Part shown: in pieces, positions 25,419 to 33,846 of the stretch | How positions within the stretch are numbered: position 1 is the first letter of the stretch | Layout: the number at the start of each line of letters is the position of its first letter | DNA from: Acidithiobacillus ferridurans | GTDB lineage: Bacteria; Pseudomonadota; Gammaproteobacteria; Acidithiobacillales; Acidithiobacillaceae | Length of the DNA stretch: 64,000 bases | NCBI RefSeq assembly: GCF_003966655.1 | Contig: NZ_AP018795.1 | Coordinates: 930,001 to 994,000 of the forward strand | Direction of reading: 5' to 3' | Made by a program: the position numbers and the translations under genes | The notes under the pieces: model-generated | What the model was told of the DNA's origin: nothing | Database searches by the model: none | The model's input: the letters and a program-made list of their open reading frames with translations, nothing else

Positions 25419-26725
25419 AAAATTTTCTCTTTCTGCAAGGCGTTGCCAGCCCCTTTTTCGCGCTACTCTCCGATCGCTTGCGCGCCCGTGGCCGGAACGT
25501 GTTCCGGATCAACTTCTGCACGGGAGATGTGGCCTATTGGTGGCCTCGACCAGCAGTAGCGTTTCGCGGCGAAGTGGATCGATTGGGGCCTTTTCTGAAC
25601 CGGTATCTCGAGGATCACCACATTACCGATATCGTTCTCTTCGGCGACCGCCGACCTATCCATCAAACCGCCCTCGCCCTTGCGCAGGAACGCGGCATCA
25701 CCGTCCATGTCTTCGAGGAGGGCTATCTACGCCCCTACTGGATCACCATGGAGCGGGGCGGGGTCAACAAGCACTCCCAGCTTCCCAAAGATCCCCACTG
25801 GTACCGCCAGGCGGTGGCGCAGGCGTCCATGGGCGCGGAGGGAAGGGAATTCCCCGGTAACTTTCGACTGCGCGCGATGCATGATGTTTTTTATCACGCG
25901 GGAGACCTCCTCAATCCCATTGCTTTTCGGGGTTATCGGCACCACGCGCCGGTGCATCCCATACGTGAATATTACTGGTATATCCGACGCTTCCCGCGCA
26001 TCAAAAAACGATTGAAGAAGGACCTGGTTGCGACTTATGACTTCGTTCGGCAAGGCAAACCCTATTTCCTGTTACCGCTCCAGCTCTATAGCGACAGCCA
26101 AATTACCTGTCATTCCAGCTTTTGCGATATGTATGAGTTTATCACCACGACATTGACCTCTTTTGCCTCCCATGGGGATCGGGATCTGCATTTGGTGGTA
26201 AAAAATCACCCCCTCGATCCCGGCATGCAGGCCTATGAGACATTCGTTGCGGAACTCGCCGCCAAGCTGGGTATCGCCCATCGCGTGCACTATTACGATT
26301 ACGGTGATCTGCTACTGCTGCTGGAGCACAGCGAGGGGGTCGTCACCATCAATAGCACGGTGGGTACCTGGGCCCTCAATTTAGGAAAGCCCGTATTGGC
26401 GCTGGCCGACCCCGTTTATCATCTGCCGGGTCTGACGAGTGAAATGCCCTTGGATCTGTTCTGGAATGCCCCTGACGCGCCAGATCCAGAGTTGTGGAGT
26501 GCTTTCAAGCGCGTGCTCATCCATACCACACAAATCAATGGCGGATTTTATTGCCGTGCCGGAATGGACCTGGCTCTGGATACTGCAGTAGATCGCCTGG
26601 AACTTGTTCAGTCCCCGCTAGAGGAACTTTTATGCCGCATCGACATCCCCAAAGCATCCTTATCACCGGCGCAACCAGCGCCATCGGCTCCGCCCTCGCC
26701 CTGGCCTACGCCACGCATGGTATAA
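25415..26725 (+). CDS. KpsS-like beta-Kdo transferase (capsule lipid linker, WcbO-like)
   Basis: The 436-residue protein matches the KpsS family: FLFLQGVASPFFALLSDRLR at the N-terminus, HVFEEGYLRPYWITMERGG near residue 105, LVVKNHPLDPGM near 265, and VVTINSTVGTWALNLGKPVL near 310. In known systems KpsS adds the first beta-Kdo to lyso-phosphatidylglycerol, and KpsC extends it. Its start overlaps the KpsC-like stop by four bases. Its 3' end overlaps the next gene (SDR) by 94 bases, an unusually long overlap that implies co-expression. The lipid acceptor here may instead be the product of the PKS and oxoamine synthase. Confidence 0.83.
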   Translation: MKNFLFLQGVASPFFALLSDRLRARGRNVFRINFCTGDVAYWWPRPAVAFRGEVDRLGPFLNRYLEDHHITDIVLFGDRRPIHQTALALAQERGITVHVFEEGYLRPYWITMERGGVNKHSQLPKDPHWYRQAVAQASMGAEGREFPGNFRLRAMHDVFYHAGDLLNPIAFRGYRHHAPVHPIREYYWYIRRFPRIKKRLKKDLVATYDFVRQGKPYFLLPLQLYSDSQITCHSSFCDMYEFITTTLTSFASHGDRDLHLVVKNHPLDPGMQAYETFVAELAAKLGIAHRVHYYDYGDLLLLLEHSEGVVTINSTVGTWALNLGKPVLALADPVYHLPGLTSEMPLDLFWNAPDAPDPELWSAFKRVLIHTTQINGGFYCRAGMDLALDTAVDRLELVQSPLEELLCRIDIPKASLSPAQPAPSAPPSPWPTPRMV

Positions 26726-27405
26726 CCCTTCATTTGCACGGCCGGAATACGCAAAAACTAGAAGCCGTTGCGAGCCAGTGCCGGGACCGTGGCGCCCGAG
26801 TCACGCAATGTTCCTTTGACATTCGCGATAGCGGCATCCTGAGGGACTGGGTGTCCGATAGCGGCATGACGGATCCGCTGGATGTGGTCATCTCCAATGC
26901 CGGCATGAATACCAATATTGGTCGCAACGGAGATGGCGAGCGCTGGGAGGACAGCGCGGCACTCATGGACATCAACCTGCGCGCCACGATGGTGTTGGTG
27001 GATGCCGCACTGCCGGCCATGCGCCAGAGGGGACGGGGGCAGATTGCCTTGTTGAGTTCTTTGGCGGGTTACTTTGGGTTGCCGGTCACGCCCAGTTATT
27101 GTGCATCGAAGGCGGCTATCAAGGCCTATGGAGAGGCACTACGGGGCTGGCTCGCCCCGCAGGGAGTGGCCGTGAATGTCATCATGCCCGGCTACGTGGA
27201 TTCCGCCATGTGTCGTGCCATGCCGGGGCCGAAACCCTTTTTGTGGACGCCGGAACGCGCCGCGCGTCTCATCAAGCGGCAGTTGGCCGCCAATCGGGGG
27301 CGCATCAGCTTTCCTTTTCCCCTGAACTTTGGCACGTGGTGGCTCGCCGTGCTCCCGGAAGCGATCTCTCAACGCATCGTCCGAGGGATGGGCTATCATG
27401 GATGA
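26632..27405 (+). CDS. Short-chain dehydrogenase/reductase (WcbP-like)
   Basis: The 257-residue classical SDR has the cofactor site GATSAIGSALALAYA at residues 12-26, NAG in VVISNAGMN, and the catalytic Ser/Tyr/Lys set in LLSSLAGYFGLP and SYCASKAAIKAY. The ATG at 26632 follows GAGGAAC inside the preceding gene. Given its place after an alpha-oxoamine synthase, the likely role is reduction of the 3-keto group of the amino ketone to an alcohol, as 3-ketosphinganine reductase does. That substrate is inferred from context. Its TGA overlaps the start of the next gene by eight bases. Confidence 0.85.
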   Translation: MPHRHPQSILITGATSAIGSALALAYATHGITLHLHGRNTQKLEAVASQCRDRGARVTQCSFDIRDSGILRDWVSDSGMTDPLDVVISNAGMNTNIGRNGDGERWEDSAALMDINLRATMVLVDAALPAMRQRGRGQIALLSSLAGYFGLPVTPSYCASKAAIKAYGEALRGWLAPQGVAVNVIMPGYVDSAMCRAMPGPKPFLWTPERAARLIKRQLAANRGRISFPFPLNFGTWWLAVLPEAISQRIVRGMGYHG

Positions 27406-28990
27406 GCGGCAGCTTTTATGGCTTGCTTTGCCCCTGCTCCTTGGCTACATACTGTCCTATGCCCTGGAGTGGATCCTCCGGCCTCGCATACGGGTTTTTT
27501 GGCGGCGTCCATTTTTTACCCATGTGCTGCAAGGGGGCATTTATTTGGCGCTCTATGGACTCATCCTGGCCATAGTGGAAAGGCCATGGTTCGCGCTGAC
27601 GATTACCACGGCCTTGCTTTTTCTGGTGGTTATGGTCAACAACGCCAAATACGAATCGTTGCGTGAACCCTTTACCTATCAGGACTTCGACTACTTTACC
27701 GATGCCATCCGGCACCCGCGTTTATACCTGCCCTTTCTGGGCCTTACCCGGGGCATCGCCGCAATCCTGGCCTTTGTCCTTGCGCTTTATGTTGGTTTTA
27801 CCTTTGAGCGCCCCCTGCCAGAAAGCTTGGGCTGGATGGATTTCGGGGAGTATGTGGGCGCAATTTTCCTGCTTGCGGCAATATTTATTTGGGGGGGAGG
27901 TCGGAGAAAGCAGGAGCTGAGCTATGACCCGATAGTGGACATGAATGCGCTTGGCTTCTATGGCAGCATCTGGTTCTATGCCAGGGAAGAGCACGGCCCC
28001 TGTCATATCGCCACCCCGTTCGCAGGTCTCCCGGTACCAGCCATCGATCCGCCCACGCTACCCAACATCGTTGTTGTGCAGAGTGAATCGTTCTTCCGTG
28101 CCGATCGTTTTTATGATCAGGTCCGCCAGAACCTTTTCCCAGAATTCACGCAGATCGAGCGGGAGGCCATTTGGGCAGGGAAGGTGCAGGTGCCCGCATG
28201 GGGCGCCAACACCGTGCGTACGGAGTTTGGTTTTCTGTCGGGATTGGCCGAATCCGATATTGGCGTTCACCGCTTTAACCCTTACCGAAAACTCGCCCTA
28301 CGCGGCTTTACGTCCCTGGCAAGCCATCTGCAAAATTTAGGTTATGAAACCATCTGCATTCATCCATACCCCGCAAGCTTCTATAACCGCCACAATATCT
28401 ATCCACAGATCGGATTCAGCCGATTTATCGATATTCGTGAGTTTTCACCTGGCGAGAAGGATGGCCAATATACAGGCGATATCGCCATCGCCAATAAAGT
28501 CCGGGATATCATTTCATCTGTAGTTGAAAAACCACTATTTATCTTTTGCATAACCATGGAGAATCACGGCCCCTTGCATCTGGAGTCGCCCCGTGAAGGT
28601 GATGCGGACTTGTTCTACGCCACGGGCATCCCCGATTCGTGCCGGGATCTCACGGTCTACATGCGCCATCTGATGAACGCCGACCATATGGCCGGGATGA
28701 TCCGGGATACCTTGGGCCGTGAACCGCGCGAAGGGATATTTGCCTGGTACGGCGATCATGTCCCCATCATGCCGTCTGTGTACCGGCAAATGGGCACCCC
28801 CGAAAGTCTCACCGATGGCTTCATCTGGCGCACGCAGTCCAGTGCGGATACCTATTCCAGGGCGCATTCTGCCCAGATCACCGCTATGGGGGTAGAGTGT
28901 TTGGGGGGTGAAATCATTCGTCTGTTACCTTCCGGGCGGGTGGCGGATCCGGAAATTCGGATATCAGCGACCTCCGCCGAGATTTCGTAG
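27398..28990 (+). CDS. LTA synthase family membrane phosphotransferase/sulfatase (WcbQ-like)
   Basis: The 530-residue protein has several N-terminal membrane helices (about residues 8-190, five likely). A sulfatase/phosphatase-fold domain follows from about 225: NIVVVQSESFF holds the first metal ligand, GANTVRTEFGFL holds the likely Thr nucleophile, and WYGDHVPIMP holds the last metal site. Relatives transfer phosphoglycerol, phosphoethanolamine or similar groups to periplasmic glycolipids and glycans. It is the last gene of the cluster and would modify the lipid or its Kdo linker outside the inner membrane. The donor and product are unknown. Its last 27 bases overlap the end of mutY on the other strand. 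Confidence 0.82.
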   Translation: MDERQLLWLALPLLLGYILSYALEWILRPRIRVFWRRPFFTHVLQGGIYLALYGLILAIVERPWFALTITTALLFLVVMVNNAKYESLREPFTYQDFDYFTDAIRHPRLYLPFLGLTRGIAAILAFVLALYVGFTFERPLPESLGWMDFGEYVGAIFLLAAIFIWGGGRRKQELSYDPIVDMNALGFYGSIWFYAREEHGPCHIATPFAGLPVPAIDPPTLPNIVVVQSESFFRADRFYDQVRQNLFPEFTQIEREAIWAGKVQVPAWGANTVRTEFGFLSGLAESDIGVHRFNPYRKLALRGFTSLASHLQNLGYETICIHPYPASFYNRHNIYPQIGFSRFIDIREFSPGEKDGQYTGDIAIANKVRDIISSVVEKPLFIFCITMENHGPLHLESPREGDADLFYATGIPDSCRDLTVYMRHLMNADHMAGMIRDTLGREPREGIFAWYGDHVPIMPSVYRQMGTPESLTDGFIWRTQSSADTYSRAHSAQITAMGVECLGGEIIRLLPSGRVADPEIRISATSAEIS

Positions 28991-30073
28991 AATCCGCCGA
29001 ATGGGCGTGGGCAAACCTTGCGCCAGGGCGTCTGCGGGGCGATACCAGCGCAGAGTGGCGGCCGAATCCGCAACGGCGCTACCCAAAACGCGCGCATGCG
29101 CACAGCGAAAACGTAACTGGAAGTGGGTAAAAACATGTTGCTGTTCTTCCCCCAGCGCCGTCAACCGGAGATCCAGCCGCAAACGGCGCGACCATGCCTC
29201 CTGCAAAAATTGTCGTATGGCGGGGGTATCTTCCAGCGGAGGAAGGGTATCGTTGCAAAGGTTGGAAAGTTCGCCGCTGTCGGGCGCCGCCTGCGGTAGG
29301 CACCAGAGCCCGCCCCAGATACCCGAATCCGGCCGTTTTTCCAGCAATATCCGTCCTTCCGGATCTGCGGCCAAGAGAAAAAAGGCGCGGCGCTGTGGTT
29401 TTGGAGGCCTGTGAACCGTCACGGGCAGGGCGTGACTGCGTCCTTCGGCATGGGCCTTGCAACGGCTGGCCAAAGGGCAATCCGTGCAGCGCGGCTGGCG
29501 GGGGGTGCAGATCATGGCGCCGAGGTCCTGAATGGCCTGATTGTAGCCATGGGCATCCTCAGGAGTAAGGGCGCTGGCCAGTGTCCAGAGCCACTGCTGA
29601 GTCGCAGTGGCCTTCGGATCCGCAGCTATGGCATGGCTACGGATGAGCACGCGCCGGGCATTGGCGTCGAGGATCGCCTGTCGGTGCCCAAAGGCGCTGG
29701 CCAGCACCGCCGCTGCGGTGCTACGCCCCACCCCCGGCAGGGTGACGGCCTTTTCCAGGGTGTCGGGAAAGTGGCCGGCAAAGCCGGCCATCACCACTTG
29801 TGCGGCGCGCTGGGCGTTGCGGGCACGGGTGTAATATCCCAGCCCGCTCCATAGCGCGAGCACCTGATCCTGGGGCGCCGCAGCCAATGCCCGCCAGTCA
29901 GGCAAGGCCTGCAGAAAGCGGGTGTAATAGGGTTTGACGCTCTCCACCCGGGTTTGCTGGAGCATGATTTCTGCGAGCCAGAGACGATAGGGATCGCGGG
30001 TCTGCCGCCATGGCAGATCATGGCGTCCGTGGCGGGTGTACCAAGCCAGCAAGGGTTCCGCGATAGGAATCAT
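28964..30073 (-). CDS. mutY: A/G-specific adenine glycosylase MutY
   Basis: The 369-residue enzyme removes adenine mispaired with 8-oxoguanine. Visible are LAEIMLQQTRVESVKPYY with the catalytic Glu, the HhH-GPD loop TLPGVGRSTAAAVL followed by the Asp in AILDANARRVL, and the iron-sulfur cluster Cys set in CTPRQPRCTDCPLASRC. A NUDIX-like C-terminal domain (about 235-369) recognises 8-oxoG. The ATG at 30073 overlaps the stop of the AsmA-like gene (ATGA). It is the last gene of the long minus-strand array and meets the capsule-type cluster tail to tail. Confidence 0.95.
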   Translation of the reverse strand: MIPIAEPLLAWYTRHGRHDLPWRQTRDPYRLWLAEIMLQQTRVESVKPYYTRFLQALPDWRALAAAPQDQVLALWSGLGYYTRARNAQRAAQVVMAGFAGHFPDTLEKAVTLPGVGRSTAAAVLASAFGHRQAILDANARRVLIRSHAIAADPKATATQQWLWTLASALTPEDAHGYNQAIQDLGAMICTPRQPRCTDCPLASRCKAHAEGRSHALPVTVHRPPKPQRRAFFLLAADPEGRILLEKRPDSGIWGGLWCLPQAAPDSGELSNLCNDTLPPLEDTPAIRQFLQEAWSRRLRLDLRLTALGEEQQHVFTHFQLRFRCAHARVLGSAVADSAATLRWYRPADALAQGLPTPIRRILRNLGGGR

Positions 30074-31374
30074 GGCCGCACCGCCGAGGCGGCGCTGTGG
30101 ATGACCAGATTTTGGGCCTTGAGCTTTCCCCAGCGCAGTTGGGCGATGCGGACTTCGCCGGTTACCGGCCACTGTTGCGGCAACGCCGGCAAGACCGCTG
30201 CCTTGCCCGGCCGGGGAGCAGGCAGGTAATGTCCCAGATCGAGTTGCGCCACGCTCAGGTTGAGCTGAATCGCCAGCGGTTTCCAGGTCCCGGATATTTT
30301 GCCGGTCCAGGCGCTGTTGTCCAGATCACCCTGGGCGACGGTCCACTGAAAGTGGGGGTTATCCAGCCGGATGGCGCCGGTCGACGTCAATCGCTGCAAG
30401 GCGCCGGGATCCGTCAGCTTCGGCAGGGACAGCCCGCAGCGCGCGGCTATCCGGGGCAAGTGCCGGATAGCCACCTGATAGGCCAGGTGGCCCTGCAACT
30501 TTTTCCAGTTGAGGGCCACCGCGCGGACCTGAAGCGCCAAGTCATTCCCCACGGTCAGTGCGCCTTGCTGCACCGCGATCCGGCCTTGCGCCATATTCAG
30601 ATGCAACGCCTGCACATCCAGCCGCGCACCACCTTGCTTCCGCTCCTGCCAGCGGGCGCGCATCGTCGGCAGGACCAACTCGCCGGAGACGCTTTGGAGT
30701 GCCGGAATGCCCACCTGTAACAGCGTTGGATCACGGGCTGTACCCACCCGCAAAGCAATGCGGCGCGCCTGCAACGTCGGTGCGGACGTCATCCCCGCCG
30801 CAAAGTGCCAGCGTCCCGTTTTATCCCGCCAGTGCCAGTCACCAACCAACCGGCTGGGCCCGTCTGCCAGTACCTGGCCATGCACGGCGGTCAAAGACAG
30901 TGTATGTCCCGCCACACCGGACCAGCGTAGTGTGCCATCGCGCACCACCACCCTGCCCGGCAGGGAGAGCGCGGCACCGCTCGCGTTGGCGGCGCCGTTC
31001 CAAGGCGCGTCCAATACGGGTGTATCCAACTCGATCCGCCGCAACTGCACCCGCCCGTGCAGAAGGGCACGCCAGGGCAACGCAACGGTGATCCGGCCTG
31101 CGCTGAACAGGGGGAGATCCGACGGGCCAAGGCGCAGGCCCGACAACACGATCCGCAATTCCCGCTTTCCCCAATGCCATCCAGGATTGGCGGCAAGAGA
31201 CACCGGCTGCTGCAGGCGCCCCGCCAAAAACTCCTCGACAGCGTAGCGCGGACCACCCGCGAACCAGAAAAACACCCCACCCAGGACGACGAGCATCAGC
31301 AGAATGAAGACCGCCGCCATCCTCCGGTGCAAGGTCGGCCTGGCTATGTCTGGCCCCCCATCGACACCGGCCAT
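30070..31374 (-). CDS. AsmA-like/DUF748-type membrane-anchored protein
   Basis: The product is up to 434 residues, with one N-terminal membrane anchor (AAVFILLMLVVLGGVFFWFAG) and a long beta-rich periplasmic region. It resembles AsmA-superfamily proteins: RIELDTPVLDAPW, LRWSGVAGHTLSLTAVHGQV and a C-terminal IAQLRWGKLKAQNLVI. Such proteins are thought to form grooves that help lipids cross the periplasm or support outer-membrane assembly. The start is uncertain: the ATG at 31374 lies inside ptsI, and a second at 31320 has GGAGG but directly abutting it. It links ptsI and mutY by overlaps at both ends. Family call is moderate. Confidence 0.6.
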   Translation of the reverse strand: MAGVDGGPDIARPTLHRRMAAVFILLMLVVLGGVFFWFAGGPRYAVEEFLAGRLQQPVSLAANPGWHWGKRELRIVLSGLRLGPSDLPLFSAGRITVALPWRALLHGRVQLRRIELDTPVLDAPWNGAANASGAALSLPGRVVVRDGTLRWSGVAGHTLSLTAVHGQVLADGPSRLVGDWHWRDKTGRWHFAAGMTSAPTLQARRIALRVGTARDPTLLQVGIPALQSVSGELVLPTMRARWQERKQGGARLDVQALHLNMAQGRIAVQQGALTVGNDLALQVRAVALNWKKLQGHLAYQVAIRHLPRIAARCGLSLPKLTDPGALQRLTSTGAIRLDNPHFQWTVAQGDLDNSAWTGKISGTWKPLAIQLNLSVAQLDLGHYLPAPRPGKAAVLPALPQQWPVTGEVRIAQLRWGKLKAQNLVIHSAASAVRP

Positions 31375-33053
31375 TCCCCGGAAAGCGCGCGTGCGGCCAG
31401 GGCTTCGGCATCCGCGATGGTCGTCTGCCGGATCACCTCTTTGACCTCGGGAATGGCACCGGGATACATGCTGAATTCACGCAAGCCCAAACCCAGCAGC
31501 AACACCGTAAAGGCAGGGTTTGCCGCCATTTCACCACACATCGCTACGGGGATACCCCGGGCGTGCCCGGCGGCAATGGTGTACTGAATCATCGCCAGCA
31601 CCCCCGCATGCAGCGGGTCGAAAAGATCGTTGACGTCGTCATCGCCGCGATCCACTGCCAACGCGTACTGAATCAGATCATTGGTGCCGATGGAAAAAAA
31701 GTCGGCCTGCCCGGCAAAATAGTGCGCGGCCATCGCCACAGCCGGCACTTCCACCATGATACCCAGCGGCATCTCCTCATCACAGGCGTGCCCTTCGGTG
31801 CGCAATTCGGCCTGCAACTCGCTGACCAGCGCCCGGGTCTGCAGCAATTGTCCCATGCTGCTGAGCATGGGCAGCATGAGCCGCACCGGTCCCAGCGCCG
31901 AGGCGCGAAGAATGGCGCGCAGATGCGGGCGGAACCATTCCGGGCGCCGCAGACAAAACCGCAGTCCGCGCAAGCCGAGAGCCGGATTGAGCGCGGTATG
32001 GACTCCTGCATCATCACTACGCAGCCCCTTGTCGGCACCGATGTCGAGAGAGCGGATGGTCACCGGCGCACCCTCCATCTGTTCGACTACCCGGGCAAAG
32101 GCAAGGAACTGCTCCTCCTCATCCGGAATGTCCGGACGATTCATGAAGAGAAACTCGCTGCGGTAAAGGCCCACACCATCCGCATTGATGCGCCGCACCA
32201 TATTCGTATCATCCGGTAGCTCGATATTGGCGCGCAGATGGATGAGCACCCCGTCTGCGGTTATGGCGGGCAGATCGCGCTGCTCCTCCAGCAGCCGCCG
32301 GCGCCGCTGCCGCTGTTCCTGCAATGCCTGATACTGTCGCAAAATCAGGGCGTCCGGCGCGACCAGCAGGATCCCCTGATCGCCGTCGACGATCACCATG
32401 TCGCCACTGCGCAGCAGGCGCGTCGCCGAGTGCATACCCACCACGGCCGGCAGGCCAAGACTGCGGGCAAGGATGGCGGAATGGGAGTTTGCTGCACCGA
32501 AGTCGGTTACCCAGGCAAGCACCTTGTCTTTCTTCATCAACACCGTATCGGCGGGTGTCAGATCTTCCGCGATGATGATCCGCCCTTCGGCGCTCTGCAG
32601 GATGGGGGTCTTTACGCCGATCAGATAGCGTAAAACCCGGTTGGTTACCTGAATGATATCCTCCCGCTTGGCACGCAGATAAGGATCTTCCATGCGGTCG
32701 AAAATCTCCAGCAACCGCTCTCGCTCCAATTGAATGGCCCAGGCGGCGTTGCGATGTTCATCACGGATGGAGCGCAGGGGTCGTTCGCGCAGGGCGGGAT
32801 CGTCCAGCATCAGAAGATGCGCGTCGATAAAAAGGCGGGTGTCCTGCGGGGCGTCACCCGGGATGGCGTCGCGCACTGCCAACAACTCATCCCGGGCGCT
32901 GCTCAGGGCGGCGCGAAGGCGCAATACTTCCGGCTCTATGGCCTCAGGCGGTAACAGGTGCTCGGGAATATCGAGAGTGGTGGGCTCGAGCACCAGCGCC
33001 GTACCGATGGCGATGCCTCCGGAGGCAGCAACCCCCGCCAGTTCAAAGCTCAT
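31344..33053 (-). CDS. ptsI: PTS enzyme I (phosphoenolpyruvate-protein phosphotransferase)
   Basis: The 569-residue enzyme takes phosphate from PEP onto His191 (AANSHSAILARSLGLP) and passes it to HPr. The N-terminal HPr-binding and phosphohistidine domains are followed by the TIM-barrel PEP site: NADGVGLYRSEFLFMNR, GLRGLRFCLRRPE, and PVAMCGEMAANP near the C-terminus. Length is normal. Its start overlaps the ptsH stop by four bases. No sugar permease (EIIBC) is seen nearby, so the chain probably serves regulation through the EIIA proteins encoded upstream. Confidence 0.95.
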   Translation of the reverse strand: MSFELAGVAASGGIAIGTALVLEPTTLDIPEHLLPPEAIEPEVLRLRAALSSARDELLAVRDAIPGDAPQDTRLFIDAHLLMLDDPALRERPLRSIRDEHRNAAWAIQLERERLLEIFDRMEDPYLRAKREDIIQVTNRVLRYLIGVKTPILQSAEGRIIIAEDLTPADTVLMKKDKVLAWVTDFGAANSHSAILARSLGLPAVVGMHSATRLLRSGDMVIVDGDQGILLVAPDALILRQYQALQEQRQRRRRLLEEQRDLPAITADGVLIHLRANIELPDDTNMVRRINADGVGLYRSEFLFMNRPDIPDEEEQFLAFARVVEQMEGAPVTIRSLDIGADKGLRSDDAGVHTALNPALGLRGLRFCLRRPEWFRPHLRAILRASALGPVRLMLPMLSSMGQLLQTRALVSELQAELRTEGHACDEEMPLGIMVEVPAVAMAAHYFAGQADFFSIGTNDLIQYALAVDRGDDDVNDLFDPLHAGVLAMIQYTIAAGHARGIPVAMCGEMAANPAFTVLLLGLGLREFSMYPGAIPEVKEVIRQTTIADAEALAARALSGEWPVSMGGQT

Positions 33054-33322
33054 GATTCTTCACCAAAACGATCCGCCGCGAGGGCAAGCAGGGCATCGGC
33101 ACAGGCCTGTTCTCCCTCACCATCGGTTTCCAAGGTCAGAATGGTCCCCTGTGCCGCGGCGAGGGTCATCAGCCCCATGATGCTCTTACCATTGACTCTC
33201 TGGCCATCCCGCTCCAGCCAGACCGCACAGGGACAACGTGCCGAGAGGCTGACGAATTTAGCCGATGGTCGCGCATGCAGGCCGAGCCGATTGAGAATAG
33301 GATAGTCTACACGCAGTGTCAC
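33050..33322 (-). CDS. ptsH: Phosphocarrier protein HPr
   Basis: The 90-residue protein carries the active-site His16 in LGLHARPSAKF and the regulatory Ser47 in NGKSIMGLMTLAA, the site phosphorylated by HPr kinase, which is also encoded in this array. The start is GTG at 33320-33322. It transfers phosphate from enzyme I to EIIA domains. It is separated from the EIIA(Man) gene by 107 bases, the widest gap in the pts block, so a second promoter there is possible. Confidence 0.95.
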   Translation of the reverse strand: MTLRVDYPILNRLGLHARPSAKFVSLSARCPCAVWLERDGQRVNGKSIMGLMTLAAAQGTILTLETDGEGEQACADALLALAADRFGEES

Positions 33323-33429
33323 AGGCCCCCCGCCTTCCTTCCCTCAGTGAACGAAAATAAAGCGGCTACGCTGAAAGCATAGCGCGCGACGCCTGCCCGG
33401 ACCACAATGCGGTTGCCGCGGATGGACAC

Positions 33430-33846
33430 TCAGCCCTCCGGCAATTCTGGTGTATCCCGGCGCGCGAGGATATCGACGACACCGCAGACCCCACCCTCCA
33501 GGGCGCCCTGGCGCGCTGCCGCCAACCCTTCACTGCGCCGCGACAAGGCACGCAGAAGCATGGCGAGATTAAGACCGCTCACCGCCGCCACCCGATCTTC
33601 CGGGAGAATGGCTGGAATGAGGTTGGCGGGAGTGGCTCCGTAAAGGTCGTTCAAGATCAGCATGGCATCGCCCTCGGGCATTTTCTCCAGCAAGCTCCAC
33701 AAGCGCCGCCGACCTTCCTCAGGCGGCTGATCAGACAGGATTTCCAGCACCTCCAGCGCCGGCGGCATGGTACCGAAAATGTGCCGAAGCGCGGTTGCAA
33801 AGGCCTCGCCTATACCGGTATGGGTCAGGAGCACGATGGTAATCAT
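33430..33846 (-). CDS. PTS EIIA component, mannose/sorbose family (stand-alone)
   Basis: The 138-residue protein has the EIIA-Man fold with the phosphorylated His9 in LLTHTGIGEAFA, and LILNDLYGATPANLI near residue 70. The ATG at 33846 overlaps the TGA of rapZ. No EIIB, EIIC or EIID is in the window, so it probably acts as a phosphorylation-state signal and not in sugar uptake. Lone EIIA-Man genes next to hprK, rapZ, ptsH and ptsI are a known arrangement in some proteobacteria. Confidence 0.88.
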   Translation of the reverse strand: MITIVLLTHTGIGEAFATALRHIFGTMPPALEVLEILSDQPPEEGRRRLWSLLEKMPEGDAMLILNDLYGATPANLIPAILPEDRVAAVSGLNLAMLLRALSRRSEGLAAARQGALEGGVCGVVDILARRDTPELPEG

